In this document: piece by piece, positions 8,229 to 17,090 of the stretch | Position numbering within the stretch: position 1 is the first letter of the stretch | Layout of the letters: the number at the start of each line of letters is the position of its first letter | NCBI GenBank assembly: GCA_905479945.1 | Contig: CAJQOP010000003.1 | Span: 62,001 to 126,000, forward strand | Source of the DNA: an uncultured Glaciecola sp. | Lineage (GTDB): Bacteria; Pseudomonadota; Gammaproteobacteria; Enterobacterales; Alteromonadaceae | DNA length: 64,000 nt | Direction: 5' to 3' | Translations under genes and position numbers: made by a program | Notes under the pieces: generated by a model | What the model was told of the DNA's origin: nothing | Seen by the model: the letters and a program-made list of their open reading frames with translations, nothing else | The model's database searches: none

Positions 8229-9278
8229 ATGGATATCAAAGTACTCGTTGTTGACGACTCGGCACTAATTAGAAGCTTGTTAGGTGAAATTATTCGCCAA
8301 GCTCCTGGCATGCATTTAGTGGGCGCAGCACCCGACGCTTACATTGCTAAAGATATGGTGATGGAATTAAAACCAGATGTCATTACGCTAGATATCGAGA
8401 TGCCCAAAATTGATGGGCTAACGTTCCTTGATAGGCTCATGAAAGCCAAACCAACGCCAGTATTGATGATTTCAACATTAACCGAAAAAGGTGCTGATGC
8501 AACGATTAAGGCCCTCGAATTAGGTGCCATCGACTTTATTCCGAAACCAAAAATTGATGTTGCGCGCGGCTTAAGTGAGTATCAAAAAGAAATTGTTGAT
8601 AAAATTCGCATTGCAGCTAAATCTAAACCTAAACAGCGTGCAAAATCTGCTAAAAAATCAGCAAGTATTCCAATTCACTATCAAGGTACCGAAACCATTG
8701 TAGGTATAGGCGCTTCGACAGGCGGAACCGAAGCTATCCGCGAAGTATTGCAGCAATTGTCACCGGCATTTCCAGCAACAATCATTACTCAACATATGCC
8801 ACCAGCATTTACGAAATCATTCGCAGCGCGCTTAAACACGCTATGCGAAATGACGGTGAAAGAAGCACAAGATGGAGAACGTGTATTACCAGGAAATGCG
8901 TATATTGCGCCAGGCGATAAGCATTTAAAACTGGTCCGTCACGGCGCAGACTATCGAATAAAACTAGACGACGGCCCATTAGTTTCAGGTCACAAGCCAT
9001 CGGTCGATGTGATGTTTCAGTCGATGGCGGAGATTGTAGGTAAGAATGCAGTGGCAAGCATACTAACAGGGATGGGTAAAGACGGCGCCACGGGCATGCT
9101 TGCTTTACGTGAAGCTGGTGCCTTGACTATGGCTCAAGATGAAGCGTCATGCGTAGTTTATGGAATGCCAAAGGCCGCCGTCGAATTGGGCGCCACGGAA
9201 CATATATTCCCACTCGAAAAAATGAGTACGGCCTTAACTAAAGCAGTAGAGAAAAAAGGCAGTGGCACGCGACTATAG
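8229..9278 (+). CDS. cheB: Protein-glutamate methylesterase/deamidase CheB
   Basis: This 349-residue protein has a receiver domain (DD at 9-10, phospho-acceptor D55 in TLDIEMP, K in PKPK) joined by a basic linker at about residues 125-150 to a methylesterase domain. The catalytic triad is visible: S163 in GIGASTGG, H189 in ITQHMPP and D285 in GMGKDGATG. It removes receptor methyl groups when phosphorylated by CheA. An AGGAG lies about 8 bases before the ATG. It ends the chemosensory operon, with only 4 bases before the convergent diguanylate cyclase gene. Confidence 0.95.
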   Translation: MDIKVLVVDDSALIRSLLGEIIRQAPGMHLVGAAPDAYIAKDMVMELKPDVITLDIEMPKIDGLTFLDRLMKAKPTPVLMISTLTEKGADATIKALELGAIDFIPKPKIDVARGLSEYQKEIVDKIRIAAKSKPKQRAKSAKKSASIPIHYQGTETIVGIGASTGGTEAIREVLQQLSPAFPATIITQHMPPAFTKSFAARLNTLCEMTVKEAQDGERVLPGNAYIAPGDKHLKLVRHGADYRIKLDDGPLVSGHKPSVDVMFQSMAEIVGKNAVASILTGMGKDGATGMLALREAGALTMAQDEASCVVYGMPKAAVELGATEHIFPLEKMSTALTKAVEKKGSGTRL

Positions 9279-9282
9279 CTGC

Positions 9283-10971
9283 TTATTTGTTCTCTTCATT
9301 TTGGTAAATCGTGACCAAATTACGACCTCCCTTCTTTGCAACATAAAGCGCTTGATCGGCTTGATTAATAGCATGTGGAAGGCTTTCATTATTATCTAGA
9401 TTCGCTATACCAACACTGAACGTGCAGCGAAACCTCTTATCTTTAAATTCAAAGTCGATACCTGCAAAAGCATTTTTTATGGACGTAAGTTTTTGGATGG
9501 ACGTAAGTTTTTGGATGGACTCCTCAGCAGTGGAACCAACGAGCACAATCATAAACTCTTCGCCGCCATAACGACCAATATGATCGGTACTTCTTAGCGA
9601 ACGATGTAACAGTTGCCCTAATCCACTAAGCACTTTATCGCCTGCCGCATGACCAAAAGTGTCATTCACTGATTTAAAGTGATCGAGATCCAGCATAGCA
9701 ATCGAAACATGACTTTTCTGACGTTCACTTAAGCGGAAGCTCGTCATTGCTGCTTCCATGATTTGTCCATGGTTTAAGACACCCGTCAAACTGTCTTTAG
9801 ATACAAATTCGCGGATCGCCATCGAGCGCCGTAAGCGAGTTAGTAATAATTTAATCACCAACGATGGTGGCGTACTCTTGGCAATAACGTCATCTGCACC
9901 GCCTTCGAGAGCGCCTAATTTGGTTTCAATTTGTTCGTCTGCGGTTAGAAATACAATAGGCGTAAAATCAAACTGCTTTTGTTGGCGGATCATTTTTGCG
10001 GCTTCTAAGCCATTGACCTCTGGCATATTCATGTCGAGTAAAAATAAATCCGGGTATATGTCGTCCAGCCCTTCAAACATTTTTTCAACCGAATCCATAA
10101 AGTAGACTTCGCATTCAGCATCTTCCAATATGGTTTGATAGAAGTCGCCTGTAGACTTTTGGTCATCAATAAATACGATGCGATAATCGCGTGTCTTTTG
10201 GAGATGGAGAACACGGTTAATCTTTTCGATGATGCCAAGTATTGAGGTTGGCTTCACTATAAAGTCGGCAACTCCGGCTCTTACGGCTGCCAAGCGCATA
10301 TCGAAATTAAACAAACCCGAATACGAAATAACTTTAATGCCACGTTTATTTAATGTTGCGGCGAATTCAAAAACTTGGTCTGTTGATATTCCCGGCATCG
10401 TTATATCAAGTAAGACTAAATCCATGTGGACACTAGTGAGTCGAGTAATTAGCTCATTGACGCTTTCAAAATACTCAACGTTAAAATTAAACTCTGAAAT
10501 CAACGCAGCGGTTGCCATTCCTGTTGACTTTTCATCATCAACAATTGCGATGCTCATTCGTCTATTTTGTTTTGCTGCTATTTCGGTGCTGTCGCCTACT
10601 GATTCAAAATTGAAGGATTCATCGCTTTCGATCAGCAAGGGATTAGGTGTTTTTTGTGCGCTTGAAATAAGCTTATTCATTAGCACATCGATGTCTGGGC
10701 TTACTTGAGCAAAACTTTTTTCTTTGGATTCGATTGCCGAGCAAGCTTCATTAATGTTTGACAAGATATCTTGCAGTTCAGAAAGAGCAAAGGTGGCAAC
10801 TGACTGAGCCATTGCACTAACGTTGCAGCGAAATGGCTCTAATAGCGCTAAACTTTTTTGTTTACGAGCTTCAGCCCAAAGCGCCATCAATATTTTTAAC
10901 TTAACCTTAAACTTCGCATCAAACTCACTTGGTAAACTAATGGCAGCTCTCCAGACAATGGCGAAAAACAA
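9283..10971 (-). CDS. Diguanylate cyclase with two receiver domains and a degenerate HPt-like N terminus
   Basis: The C-terminal GGDEF domain makes c-di-GMP: the active motif is GGEEF, and an RSTD I-site (product inhibition) lies five residues before it. Two receiver domains precede it, each with the DD pair, the phospho-Asp (LLDITMP and LLDMNMP) and the Lys. The first ~100 residues look like an HPt domain (a NVSAMAQSVATF stretch where HPt proteins have HxLAGSAGTF), with the His position occupied by Ser. At 9481-9520 an 18-base tandem duplication gives SIQKLT twice. The coordinates use a TTG at 10971, which lacks a ribosome site; an in-frame ATT at 10941 has GGAG 7 bases upstream and would give 552 residues. 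It converges on the che operon. Confidence 0.88.
   Translation of the reverse strand: MFFAIVWRAAISLPSEFDAKFKVKLKILMALWAEARKQKSLALLEPFRCNVSAMAQSVATFALSELQDILSNINEACSAIESKEKSFAQVSPDIDVLMNKLISSAQKTPNPLLIESDESFNFESVGDSTEIAAKQNRRMSIAIVDDEKSTGMATAALISEFNFNVEYFESVNELITRLTSVHMDLVLLDITMPGISTDQVFEFAATLNKRGIKVISYSGLFNFDMRLAAVRAGVADFIVKPTSILGIIEKINRVLHLQKTRDYRIVFIDDQKSTGDFYQTILEDAECEVYFMDSVEKMFEGLDDIYPDLFLLDMNMPEVNGLEAAKMIRQQKQFDFTPIVFLTADEQIETKLGALEGGADDVIAKSTPPSLVIKLLLTRLRRSMAIREFVSKDSLTGVLNHGQIMEAAMTSFRLSERQKSHVSIAMLDLDHFKSVNDTFGHAAGDKVLSGLGQLLHRSLRSTDHIGRYGGEEFMIVLVGSTAEESIQKLTSIQKLTSIKNAFAGIDFEFKDKRFRCTFSVGIANLDNNESLPHAINQADQALYVAKKGGRNLVTIYQNEENK
9481..9520. repeat. 18-bp perfect tandem duplication in the diguanylate cyclase gene
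   Basis: The unit GGACGTAAGTTTTTGGAT occurs at 9481-9498 and again at 9499-9516, with four more matching bases. It is in frame and duplicates six residues (SIQKLT) in the GGDEF domain, in a loop where length change may be tolerated. Confidence 0.95.
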
Positions 10972-11274
10972 TAATCATGGATTATACAATACATTCTCTG
11001 CAACAGCACGCAATCTATCAAGCTATACATTACGTAAATAAGCAAATAAGCAAAAACTTCCCCATTTTAGATTTCAAATGCCAGGGAATATTTTCTAACT
11101 TCGCTGATTAGACCAGTATTTTGCTGAATCTTTGCAGCGATCTGTGTATATTTCCACAATCAACAATATTTAAGCTTTATTTTATTAAAATTGCCGGTTA
11201 ATTGGCAATTTTGGTACTAAACTGTCAAAATATCGTCAACTTAACGACTCATTCACCGAAAATATAAGCTTTTT
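10972..11274. other. Spacer between divergent diguanylate cyclase and aroQ genes, with inverted repeat
   Basis: This 303-base AT-rich spacer holds the promoters for the two divergent genes. A perfect 9-base inverted repeat (AAAATTGCC / GGCAATTTT) lies at 11187-11195 and 11204-11212 with an 8-base loop, about 60 bases before aroQ. It could be an operator or a leader hairpin. An 8-base unit (AAATAAGC) is repeated twice near 11034-11051. No gene is seen. Confidence 0.5.
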
Positions 11275-11739
11275 ATGAATATTTTAGTTTTAAATGGCCC
11301 CAACTTAAATCTTTTAGGGAAGCGCGAGCCTGAAATTTATGGCACTGCAACCCTTGAGAGTATCTTGGCCGATTTAACAGAATACGCAAATAGTCAAAAC
11401 GCCTTACTACTGCACTTTCAATCAAATGCAGAGCACGAGTTGGTCGAACGTATTCAATCTATTCTTTTAGAATCAAGTAGTAATGGAAAGCCCGTCGACG
11501 GCATTATTATTAACCCCGCGGCATTTACACACACAAGTGTTGCTATAAGGGATGCCCTGCTCGCGGTTGCAGTTCCGTTTATTGAGGTACATCTTTCAAA
11601 CGTTCACAAGCGCGAAGCGTTTCGCCAACATTCGTATTTTTCAGATATTGCCGATGGCGTGGTTGTTGGTTTAGGTGAACAAGGCTATAGATTCGCGTTG
11701 GAAGCCTTATTGCACAAGCTCAAATTACAACAGAGTTAA
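11275..11739 (+). CDS. aroQ: 3-dehydroquinate dehydratase, type II
   Basis: This 154-residue enzyme dehydrates 3-dehydroquinate to 3-dehydroshikimate in the shikimate pathway. The family signature is clear: [18 protein letters not shown] at the start with the catalytic Tyr, [18 protein letters not shown] in the middle, and [17 protein letters not shown] with the catalytic His region. Length matches the type II dodecameric enzymes (~150 residues). No strong ribosome site precedes the ATG. The gene upstream of accB-accC is a common arrangement in gammaproteobacteria. Confidence 0.97.
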   Translation: MNILVLNGPNLNLLGKREPEIYGTATLESILADLTEYANSQNALLLHFQSNAEHELVERIQSILLESSSNGKPVDGIIINPAAFTHTSVAIRDALLAVAVPFIEVHLSNVHKREAFRQHSYFSDIADGVVVGLGEQGYRFALEALLHKLKLQQS

Positions 11740-11903
11740 GCATTAACAGAAATTGTACAAAGCTGAAAGCAGGTAAGGTTAAAGGATCAACAAATTTTTT
11801 TTGAATAATTAGTTACATAATTTATAAGTAGATTAATGGCAGTTAGTTGAACAAATTAGTCGCATTATTTTAATACACAACAAAATTTACAAAGAGATAT
11901 AGC

Positions 11904-12356
11904 ATGGACATTAGAAAAATAAAAAAACTTATCGAACTTGTTGAAGAATCAGGCATTTCTGAGCTTGAAATTACCGAAGGTGAAGAGTCTGTAAGAATTC
12001 ATCGTGGCGGCTCGTCATCAGCGGTTCAATATCCGCCACAAATGATGCAAGCTCCAATGTTGCAGGCTCCATCGGCACCTGCGGCAACCGTACTTGAAGC
12101 TGCCACTCCTGCTGCGCCAACAGGTCATATTGTAAAATCACCTATGGTCGGTACGTTCTACCGTTCATCGTCACCAGAATCTAAGGCTTTTGTTGAGATA
12201 GGCCAAAGTGTCAATGTTGGCGATACGCTTTGTATCATTGAAGCAATGAAAATGATGAACCAAATCGAAGCTGACAAAGCGGGTGTTGTCAAAGAAATAC
12301 TTGTTGATAACCAAGAACCTGTTGAGTTTGATCAACCTATGTTCGTTATCGAATAA
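11904..12356 (+). CDS. accB: Acetyl-CoA carboxylase biotin carboxyl carrier protein
   Basis: This 150-residue protein carries the biotin of acetyl-CoA carboxylase. It has the N-terminal [23 protein letters not shown]-type region (shown here by its first 20 residues only in part), an Ala/Pro-rich linker at about 45-75, and a C-terminal biotinyl domain with the biotinylation Lys K116 in EAMKM. It is followed 10 bases later by accC, as in most proteobacteria, and the two are cotranscribed. The 164-base AT-rich spacer upstream should hold the promoter. Confidence 0.97.
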   Translation: MDIRKIKKLIELVEESGISELEITEGEESVRIHRGGSSSAVQYPPQMMQAPMLQAPSAPAATVLEAATPAAPTGHIVKSPMVGTFYRSSSPESKAFVEIGQSVNVGDTLCIIEAMKMMNQIEADKAGVVKEILVDNQEPVEFDQPMFVIE

Positions 12357-12366
12357 GGCGGCACTT

Positions 12367-13713
12367 ATGCTTGATAAAGTACTCATAGCCAATAGAGGTG
12401 AAATTGCACTGCGTATATTACGTGCCTGCAAAGAACTCGGCATTAAGACGGTCGCTGTGCACTCCACTGCTGATCGCAATTTAAAACACGTATTGCTAGC
12501 CGATGAATCTATTTGTATCGGCAAACCGGCTGCAAGCGAAAGTTATCTGAATATTCCCCGACTCATTGCAGCGGCAGAAGTAACTAACTCAGTAGCGATT
12601 CACCCGGGCTACGGTTTTTTAGCTGAAAGCGCAGAGTTTGCAGAAGCCGTTGAAAAAAGCGGATTTGTTTTCATCGGTCCTACGGCTGAAACAATCAATT
12701 TGATGGGTGATAAAGTATCTGCTATTGCCGCGATGCGCAAAGCAGGTGTGCCATGCGTGCCAGGTTCAGACGGCCCACTGAGCGACGATATCACAAAGAA
12801 CAAGACAATTGCTAAGCGCATTGGTTACCCAATGATAATCAAAGCGTCTGGCGGCGGCGGTGGTCGTGGTATGCGTGTTGTGCGCAATGAAGCTGAACTA
12901 GAAAACTCTATTCGCTTAACAAAAGCGGAAGCAGGCGCGGCGTTCAATAATGACGTGGTTTATATGGAAAAGTTCCTTGAAAACCCGCGTCATGTTGAAA
13001 TTCAAGTGCTTGCCGATGGACAAGGTAATGCCATTCATTTAGGTGAGCGTGATTGTTCAATGCAACGCCGTCACCAAAAGGTAGTTGAGGAAGCGCCAGC
13101 ACCTGGTATTTCTGCTCAAATGCGCGAGAAAATCGGCGAACGTTGTCGTCGAGCCTGCATTGAAATTAACTATCGTGGTGCTGGTACCTTCGAGTTTTTG
13201 TATGAAAACGGTGAATTTTACTTTATTGAAATGAATACACGTATTCAGGTAGAGCATCCGGTTTCAGAAATGATCACCGGTGTTGATTTAATAAAAGAGC
13301 AATTGCGCATTGCTGCGGGTCAACCGCTATCTATTGAACAATCACAAATTAAAGTTCACGGTCATGCTATTGAATGTCGTATCAATGCTGAGGATCCAGA
13401 GACCTTCATTCCTTGTGCCGGCAAAGTTACTATGTTTCATGCACCAGGTGGTTTAGGTGTTCGTTGGGAGTCACACATATACACAGGATATACCGTACCT
13501 CCTTATTACGACTCGATGATTGGTAAGCTCATAACCTTCGGGGAAAGCCGTGATGAAGCCATAGCAAGAATGCGTCATGCACTAAGTGAATTGGTGGTTG
13601 AAGGGATCAAAACGAACATCCCTTTACAACAATTAATAATGGCCGATGAGAATTTCTTTAATGGAGGTACTAATATTCATTACCTCGAAAAGAAATTGGG
13701 ATTATCTACCTAA
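12367..13713 (+). CDS. accC: Acetyl-CoA carboxylase biotin carboxylase subunit
   Basis: This 448-residue ATP-grasp enzyme carboxylates the biotin of AccB. It begins [20 protein letters not shown], contains the glycine-rich ATP loop [12 protein letters not shown], the [15 protein letters not shown] region and the [18 protein letters not shown] active-site stretch. I place the start at the ATG 12367, which matches the family N terminus and length; a longer frame beginning at 12283 overlaps accB and adds unrelated residues. It is followed by a strong hairpin at 13740-13768. Confidence 0.97.
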   Translation: MLDKVLIANRGEIALRILRACKELGIKTVAVHSTADRNLKHVLLADESICIGKPAASESYLNIPRLIAAAEVTNSVAIHPGYGFLAESAEFAEAVEKSGFVFIGPTAETINLMGDKVSAIAAMRKAGVPCVPGSDGPLSDDITKNKTIAKRIGYPMIIKASGGGGGRGMRVVRNEAELENSIRLTKAEAGAAFNNDVVYMEKFLENPRHVEIQVLADGQGNAIHLGERDCSMQRRHQKVVEEAPAPGISAQMREKIGERCRRACIEINYRGAGTFEFLYENGEFYFIEMNTRIQVEHPVSEMITGVDLIKEQLRIAAGQPLSIEQSQIKVHGHAIECRINAEDPETFIPCAGKVTMFHAPGGLGVRWESHIYTGYTVPPYYDSMIGKLITFGESRDEAIARMRHALSELVVEGIKTNIPLQQLIMADENFFNGGTNIHYLEKKLGLST

Positions 13714-13739
13714 ATTAAAGCTTAGAAGACTGTAAAATG

Positions 13740-13768
13740 AGCTCGGTTGTTTACTTAACAACCGAGCT
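13740..13768 (+). terminator. Hairpin terminator after accC
   Basis: A 12-base perfect stem (AGCTCGGTTGTT / AACAACCGAGCT) with a 5-base loop lies 26 bases after the accC stop and is followed by a T-rich stretch (TATTTATTG). It probably ends the accBC transcript. Confidence 0.75.
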
Positions 13769-13850
13769 TATTTATTGACTCATAGTTACAAAAGTATCAC
13801 TCGACTTCATCTAAAGGACCTCGATAAAAATCACCTCGCCTCGCCTTTAT

Positions 13851-13874
13851 TGCAAGTGCAAGTGCAAGTGCAAG
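13851..13874. repeat. Four tandem copies of a 6-bp unit
   Basis: TGCAAG is repeated four times without a mismatch at 13851-13874, in the 333-base spacer between accC and the small gene at 14047. Apart from the accC terminator and this array the spacer holds no convincing gene. Confidence 0.9.
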
Positions 13875-14046
13875 CAATGTTGACGCCAAATGCATCGATG
13901 CGGATATTTATGAGCGGCGATGTCCTCATGATGAAAAGTGAACAATTGCGTAAAATAGAGCAATTTATCAAGTAGAGTGAAAATGGAAGTGCGCCAAATC
14001 GAGATATATCCGTATATAACAAAAACCCGAGACGATAGGATGAATC

Positions 14047-14226
14047 ATGTTTGGCTTATTTAAATCAAACCCAACTAAAAAATTACGTAAAACCTACGAT
14101 ATGAAGCTTGAACAAGCGATGCACGCACAGCGCAAAGGCGACATCAAAAGCTACTCAATGCTAACTGCTGAGGCTGAGGCTATTTGGACGCAAATACAAG
14201 CATTAGAGAGTGACAAAAAAGCGTAA
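14047..14226 (+). CDS. Small conserved protein, DUF6435-like
   Basis: This 59-residue protein begins MFGLFKSNPTKKLRKTYDMK and continues with EQAMHAQRKGDIKSYSMLTA, then a charged C-terminal helix ending in ESDKKA. The pattern of a short hydrophobic start, a SNPTKKL motif and an AMxAQRxGDI motif is that of the DUF6435 family of small gammaproteobacterial proteins, as I recall it. The function is unknown. An AGGA lies about 6 bases upstream of the ATG and a hairpin terminator follows at 14283, so it is probably a single-gene transcript. Confidence 0.75.
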   Translation: MFGLFKSNPTKKLRKTYDMKLEQAMHAQRKGDIKSYSMLTAEAEAIWTQIQALESDKKA

Positions 14227-14282
14227 AGCACGACTTGTTGAACGAAGACCATGTTATGAGTTATCGTTAAGCATAAGTTTAT

Positions 14283-14313
14283 AAGCCTGATCCTTAATTG
14301 AATCAGGCTTTTT
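14283..14313 (+). terminator. Hairpin terminator after the small DUF6435-like gene
   Basis: A 9-base stem (AAGCCTGAT / ATCAGGCTT) with a loop of about 10 bases is followed by a run of T. It lies 57 bases after the small gene's stop. Confidence 0.65.
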
Positions 14314-14374
14314 AATACCGTAATTTTAGTGTCCTGAAAGAAGCATGTCTAATTAACCAAAATTTGGAAAACAC

Positions 14375-15910
14375 ATGAAACAATATACCTTTATCTTTTG
14401 TATCGTTTTACTCGCGTTTTTTGCGCATAACGCGACAGCTAATGAACGCGCTAATGAAAGAGCTAATGAAAGAGCTAGTAAAGCTGCAAGTGCAGCCGCG
14501 CAAATGTCAAAAACCACGCATAAAGGTGTTTTCAATGGGCAGAAAGTCGACTACGAAGTGCAGTCTGGCGACACTCATTTAGTGGACAAAGAAGGTAAAG
14601 CTAAAGCATCAATTTTTAGTACTGCCTATTTTAGGACTGGCATAAAAGATTTAAGTAAACGCCCTATTCTGTTTGTTTTCAATGGCGGACCTGGGTCGTC
14701 AAGTGTATGGCTGCACATGGGCGTTTTCGGACCCAAGTTAGTTGAACTGCCAAGCAATGCCGAAGCTGTTAGAGCAGCGCCATTCTCCCTTATAGACAAT
14801 CCGCATAGCTTACTAGATATCGCCGACATGGTGTTTATCGATCCGGTTGGCACCGGGTATTCGAAGCCCTTGGGGGAGTACAAAGGAAAAGACTTTTGGG
14901 GCGTAAAAGAAGACGCTGTCATTATGTCTGAATTTGTTCGCACATTTATAACTCAACATGAGCGTTGGAACAGCCCTAAGTACTTAGCCGGTGAAAGCTA
15001 TGGAACCACAAGAGCGGGCGCAATGGTAAAAGAACTGCAGGAAGGCTGGGGCTCAATTGACTTGAACGGCGTATTTCTTATTTCGTCTATTATCGATTTT
15101 CAAACAGGCGATTTTACTGCCGGAAATGATATTCCTTTTATGACATTCTTACCTACTTATGCAGCCACAGCTTGGTATCATGATGTCCTTGAAAATAAGC
15201 AACAGTGGGCTAGCATAGAAGTATTTCTTGATGATGTAAGGCGGTTTGCCCTAAATGAATACACAACATTTTTGTTTAAAGGCGAGCTAGCAACGGAGCA
15301 AGAAACTGAGCATGTTTTAAATAAACTGCATCAATTTACCGGTTTAAGTAAGCAGTACATCAAAAATACTAATATGCGCATTAATGAGTTCTATTTCATG
15401 AAGGAGCTGTTGCGCGACCGAGGTCAAGTTGTAGGGCGCCTAGACAGTCGTTATTTAGGCACTGAAACAAATAACGTAGAAGCTACTTTTGATGATGATC
15501 CGTCGGGTTATGCTATCGATGGCGCATACACAGCTGCAATTCAATACTACTTAGCAAAGGATCTTAAGGTAAAACGATTAGAACCTTACAATATTTTGAG
15601 TGGTGATGTTTTTAGCAATTGGAACTGGTTATATGGCAGCAGCCCAAGACAGCAAGGTTTTTTAAACGTCACACCTTATTTAGCTAAGGCACAGCATCAA
15701 AACAAAGACTTTCGTATTTTCGTAGCAAATGGCTACTACGACTTAGCAACACCCTTCTTCGCCACCGAACATTCGATGAATCATCACGGTATTATTAAAG
15801 AAAAACTTACAATGAAGTATTACCCCGCCGGCCATATGATGTATATTCACCACCCTTCGCTGAAGCAGCTGGCAAAAGATATGCGTGAATTTGTTCTACA
15901 AGGCCGATGA
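14375..15910 (+). CDS. Secreted S10-family serine carboxypeptidase
   Basis: This 511-residue protein has a signal peptide of about 22 residues (hydrophobic core IFCIVLLAFFA, likely cut after NATA) and the S10 peptidase fold. Catalytic residues are visible: S208 in GESYGT, D456 in NGYYDLATP and H487 in PAGHMMYIH; the oxyanion/substrate motif GGPGSSS is also present. S10 enzymes remove C-terminal residues from peptides at acid pH. Immediately after the signal peptide a four-residue unit NERA is repeated three times (12-base tandem repeat). It stands alone on its strand, followed 35 bases later by prmA. Confidence 0.9.
   Translation: MKQYTFIFCIVLLAFFAHNATANERANERANERASKAASAAAQMSKTTHKGVFNGQKVDYEVQSGDTHLVDKEGKAKASIFSTAYFRTGIKDLSKRPILFVFNGGPGSSSVWLHMGVFGPKLVELPSNAEAVRAAPFSLIDNPHSLLDIADMVFIDPVGTGYSKPLGEYKGKDFWGVKEDAVIMSEFVRTFITQHERWNSPKYLAGESYGTTRAGAMVKELQEGWGSIDLNGVFLISSIIDFQTGDFTAGNDIPFMTFLPTYAATAWYHDVLENKQQWASIEVFLDDVRRFALNEYTTFLFKGELATEQETEHVLNKLHQFTGLSKQYIKNTNMRINEFYFMKELLRDRGQVVGRLDSRYLGTETNNVEATFDDDPSGYAIDGAYTAAIQYYLAKDLKVKRLEPYNILSGDVFSNWNWLYGSSPRQQGFLNVTPYLAKAQHQNKDFRIFVANGYYDLATPFFATEHSMNHHGIIKEKLTMKYYPAGHMMYIHHPSLKQLAKDMREFVLQGR
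14438..14473. repeat. 12-bp tandem repeat, three copies, in the S10 peptidase gene
   Basis: GCTAATGAAAGA is repeated at 14450-14461 and 14462-14473 and, with two changes, at 14438-14449. The repeat encodes NERA three times right after the predicted signal peptide. Confidence 0.9.
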
Positions 15911-15945
15911 ATCGCGGGTTTAGTAACTTATATTGAGGATAGAAA

Positions 15946-16827
15946 ATGGCTTGGCAACAACTTAAAATCAACGTAAAAGCTGAACATGCAGAGGCGGTTG
16001 GCGAGATGCTGAGCGCTAACAAAGCATTGGCTGTTACTTTTTTTGATGCCAAAAACACCCCAATTTACGAGCCCAAACCTGGCGAATTCATACTTTGGCA
16101 AGATACTCAGGTTGTGGGTTTATTTGATGCCAGCGACGATCTTCGTTTAGTAATAAAGCGTTTAGAAAAAGCCAAAGCCTTAGGTAGGGGGTTTGTGCAT
16201 GTTCTCGACCAGTTAGAAGACAAAGATTGGATAAGAGAATGGATGGATAACTTCCACCCTATGCAATTCGGTAAGCGTTTGTGGATATGCCCCAGTTGGT
16301 TAGACGAGCCTGACCCCGAGGCGGTGAATATACTGCTTGATCCCGGCTTGGCTTTCGGAACAGGCACTCATCCAACAACATCACTGTGTTTGCAGTGGTT
16401 AGATAGCGCTAATGTTGCCGGTAAAACGGTTATTGATTTTGGCTGTGGATCTGGCATTTTGGCTATCGCAGCGCTCAAGTTAGGCGCTGCCAAAGGGATT
16501 GGCATTGATATAGACCCACAAGCACTTCAGGCAACAATGGAAAATGCGACTCGTAATAAAGTAGACAGCAAGTTGGCCGTATTTTTACCTGCTAACCAAC
16601 CTGAGTTGCAAGCTGATATTGTAATAGCAAATATTCTAGCGGCTCCGCTGAAAGAACTATGTCAAATAATATCAGATTACTGCGCCCCTAATGGTCAATT
16701 GGTGATGTCGGGCGTGTTACAAGAACAAGCGGAACAAGTGAAGTCGTATTATCAGGAAGCCTTCACTTTTCAAGCAACTGAGATTGAGGGCGAGTGGGTA
16801 AGGTTAACTGCGACGAAGAATGCATAA
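15946..16827 (+). CDS. prmA: Ribosomal protein L11 methyltransferase
   Basis: This 293-residue SAM-dependent enzyme trimethylates ribosomal protein L11. It has the PrmA N-terminal recognition domain (beginning [20 protein letters not shown]) and the catalytic domain with [19 protein letters not shown], the SAM motif [20 protein letters not shown] and the substrate loop [12 protein letters not shown]. Length equals that of E. coli PrmA. A GAGGAT lies about 7 bases before the ATG. It lies upstream of dusB-fis, the usual gammaproteobacterial order, with a 263-base AT-rich spacer between. Confidence 0.96.
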   Translation: MAWQQLKINVKAEHAEAVGEMLSANKALAVTFFDAKNTPIYEPKPGEFILWQDTQVVGLFDASDDLRLVIKRLEKAKALGRGFVHVLDQLEDKDWIREWMDNFHPMQFGKRLWICPSWLDEPDPEAVNILLDPGLAFGTGTHPTTSLCLQWLDSANVAGKTVIDFGCGSGILAIAALKLGAAKGIGIDIDPQALQATMENATRNKVDSKLAVFLPANQPELQADIVIANILAAPLKELCQIISDYCAPNGQLVMSGVLQEQAEQVKSYYQEAFTFQATEIEGEWVRLTATKNA

Positions 16828-17090
16828 GGGAATTGAGAAAATAAGGCTTGTTGAGCTAGCCCTAAACTCCTTATTAATCAGCTAAGTGCATAGTATGCAC
16901 TGAGGCTTATGTAAAAATAATTTTACATACGAATTATTATTTAACTACTTGACCTCAATCATTATATTTATAAAAATGTATATTTATTATACGATGTGTT
17001 TAAAATATATGCTTTATATTTGTGTGAAACATAAGTAAGATGTCGGCGATAAAAATCCAAGTCAGACCAGTTGTACTTTAGGAGTATTGA
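16828..17090. promoter_or_regulatory. AT-rich spacer carrying the dusB-fis promoter region
   Basis: This 263-base stretch between prmA and dusB becomes very AT-rich from about 16910 to 17040. It contains a near-perfect palindrome at 16885-16901 (8-base arms AGTGCATA / TATGCACT around one G). Growth-phase control of the dusB-fis promoter is known in enterics; the exact promoter here cannot be fixed by eye. Confidence 0.45.

Noticed and set aside
12283-12366. Upstream extension of accC
   Set aside because: The extra residues overlap accB and do not match the AccC N terminus, which begins at the ATG 12367.
13851-13874. CRISPR-like repeat
   Set aside because: The repeats are only 6 bases, directly adjacent and without spacers; no cas genes are in the window.
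13775-13975. Open frame of 66 codons in the accC spacer starting at TTG
   Set aside because: It runs through the 6-bp repeat array (giving Gln-Val repeats), overlaps a frame on the other strand, lacks a ribosome site and resembles no family I know.
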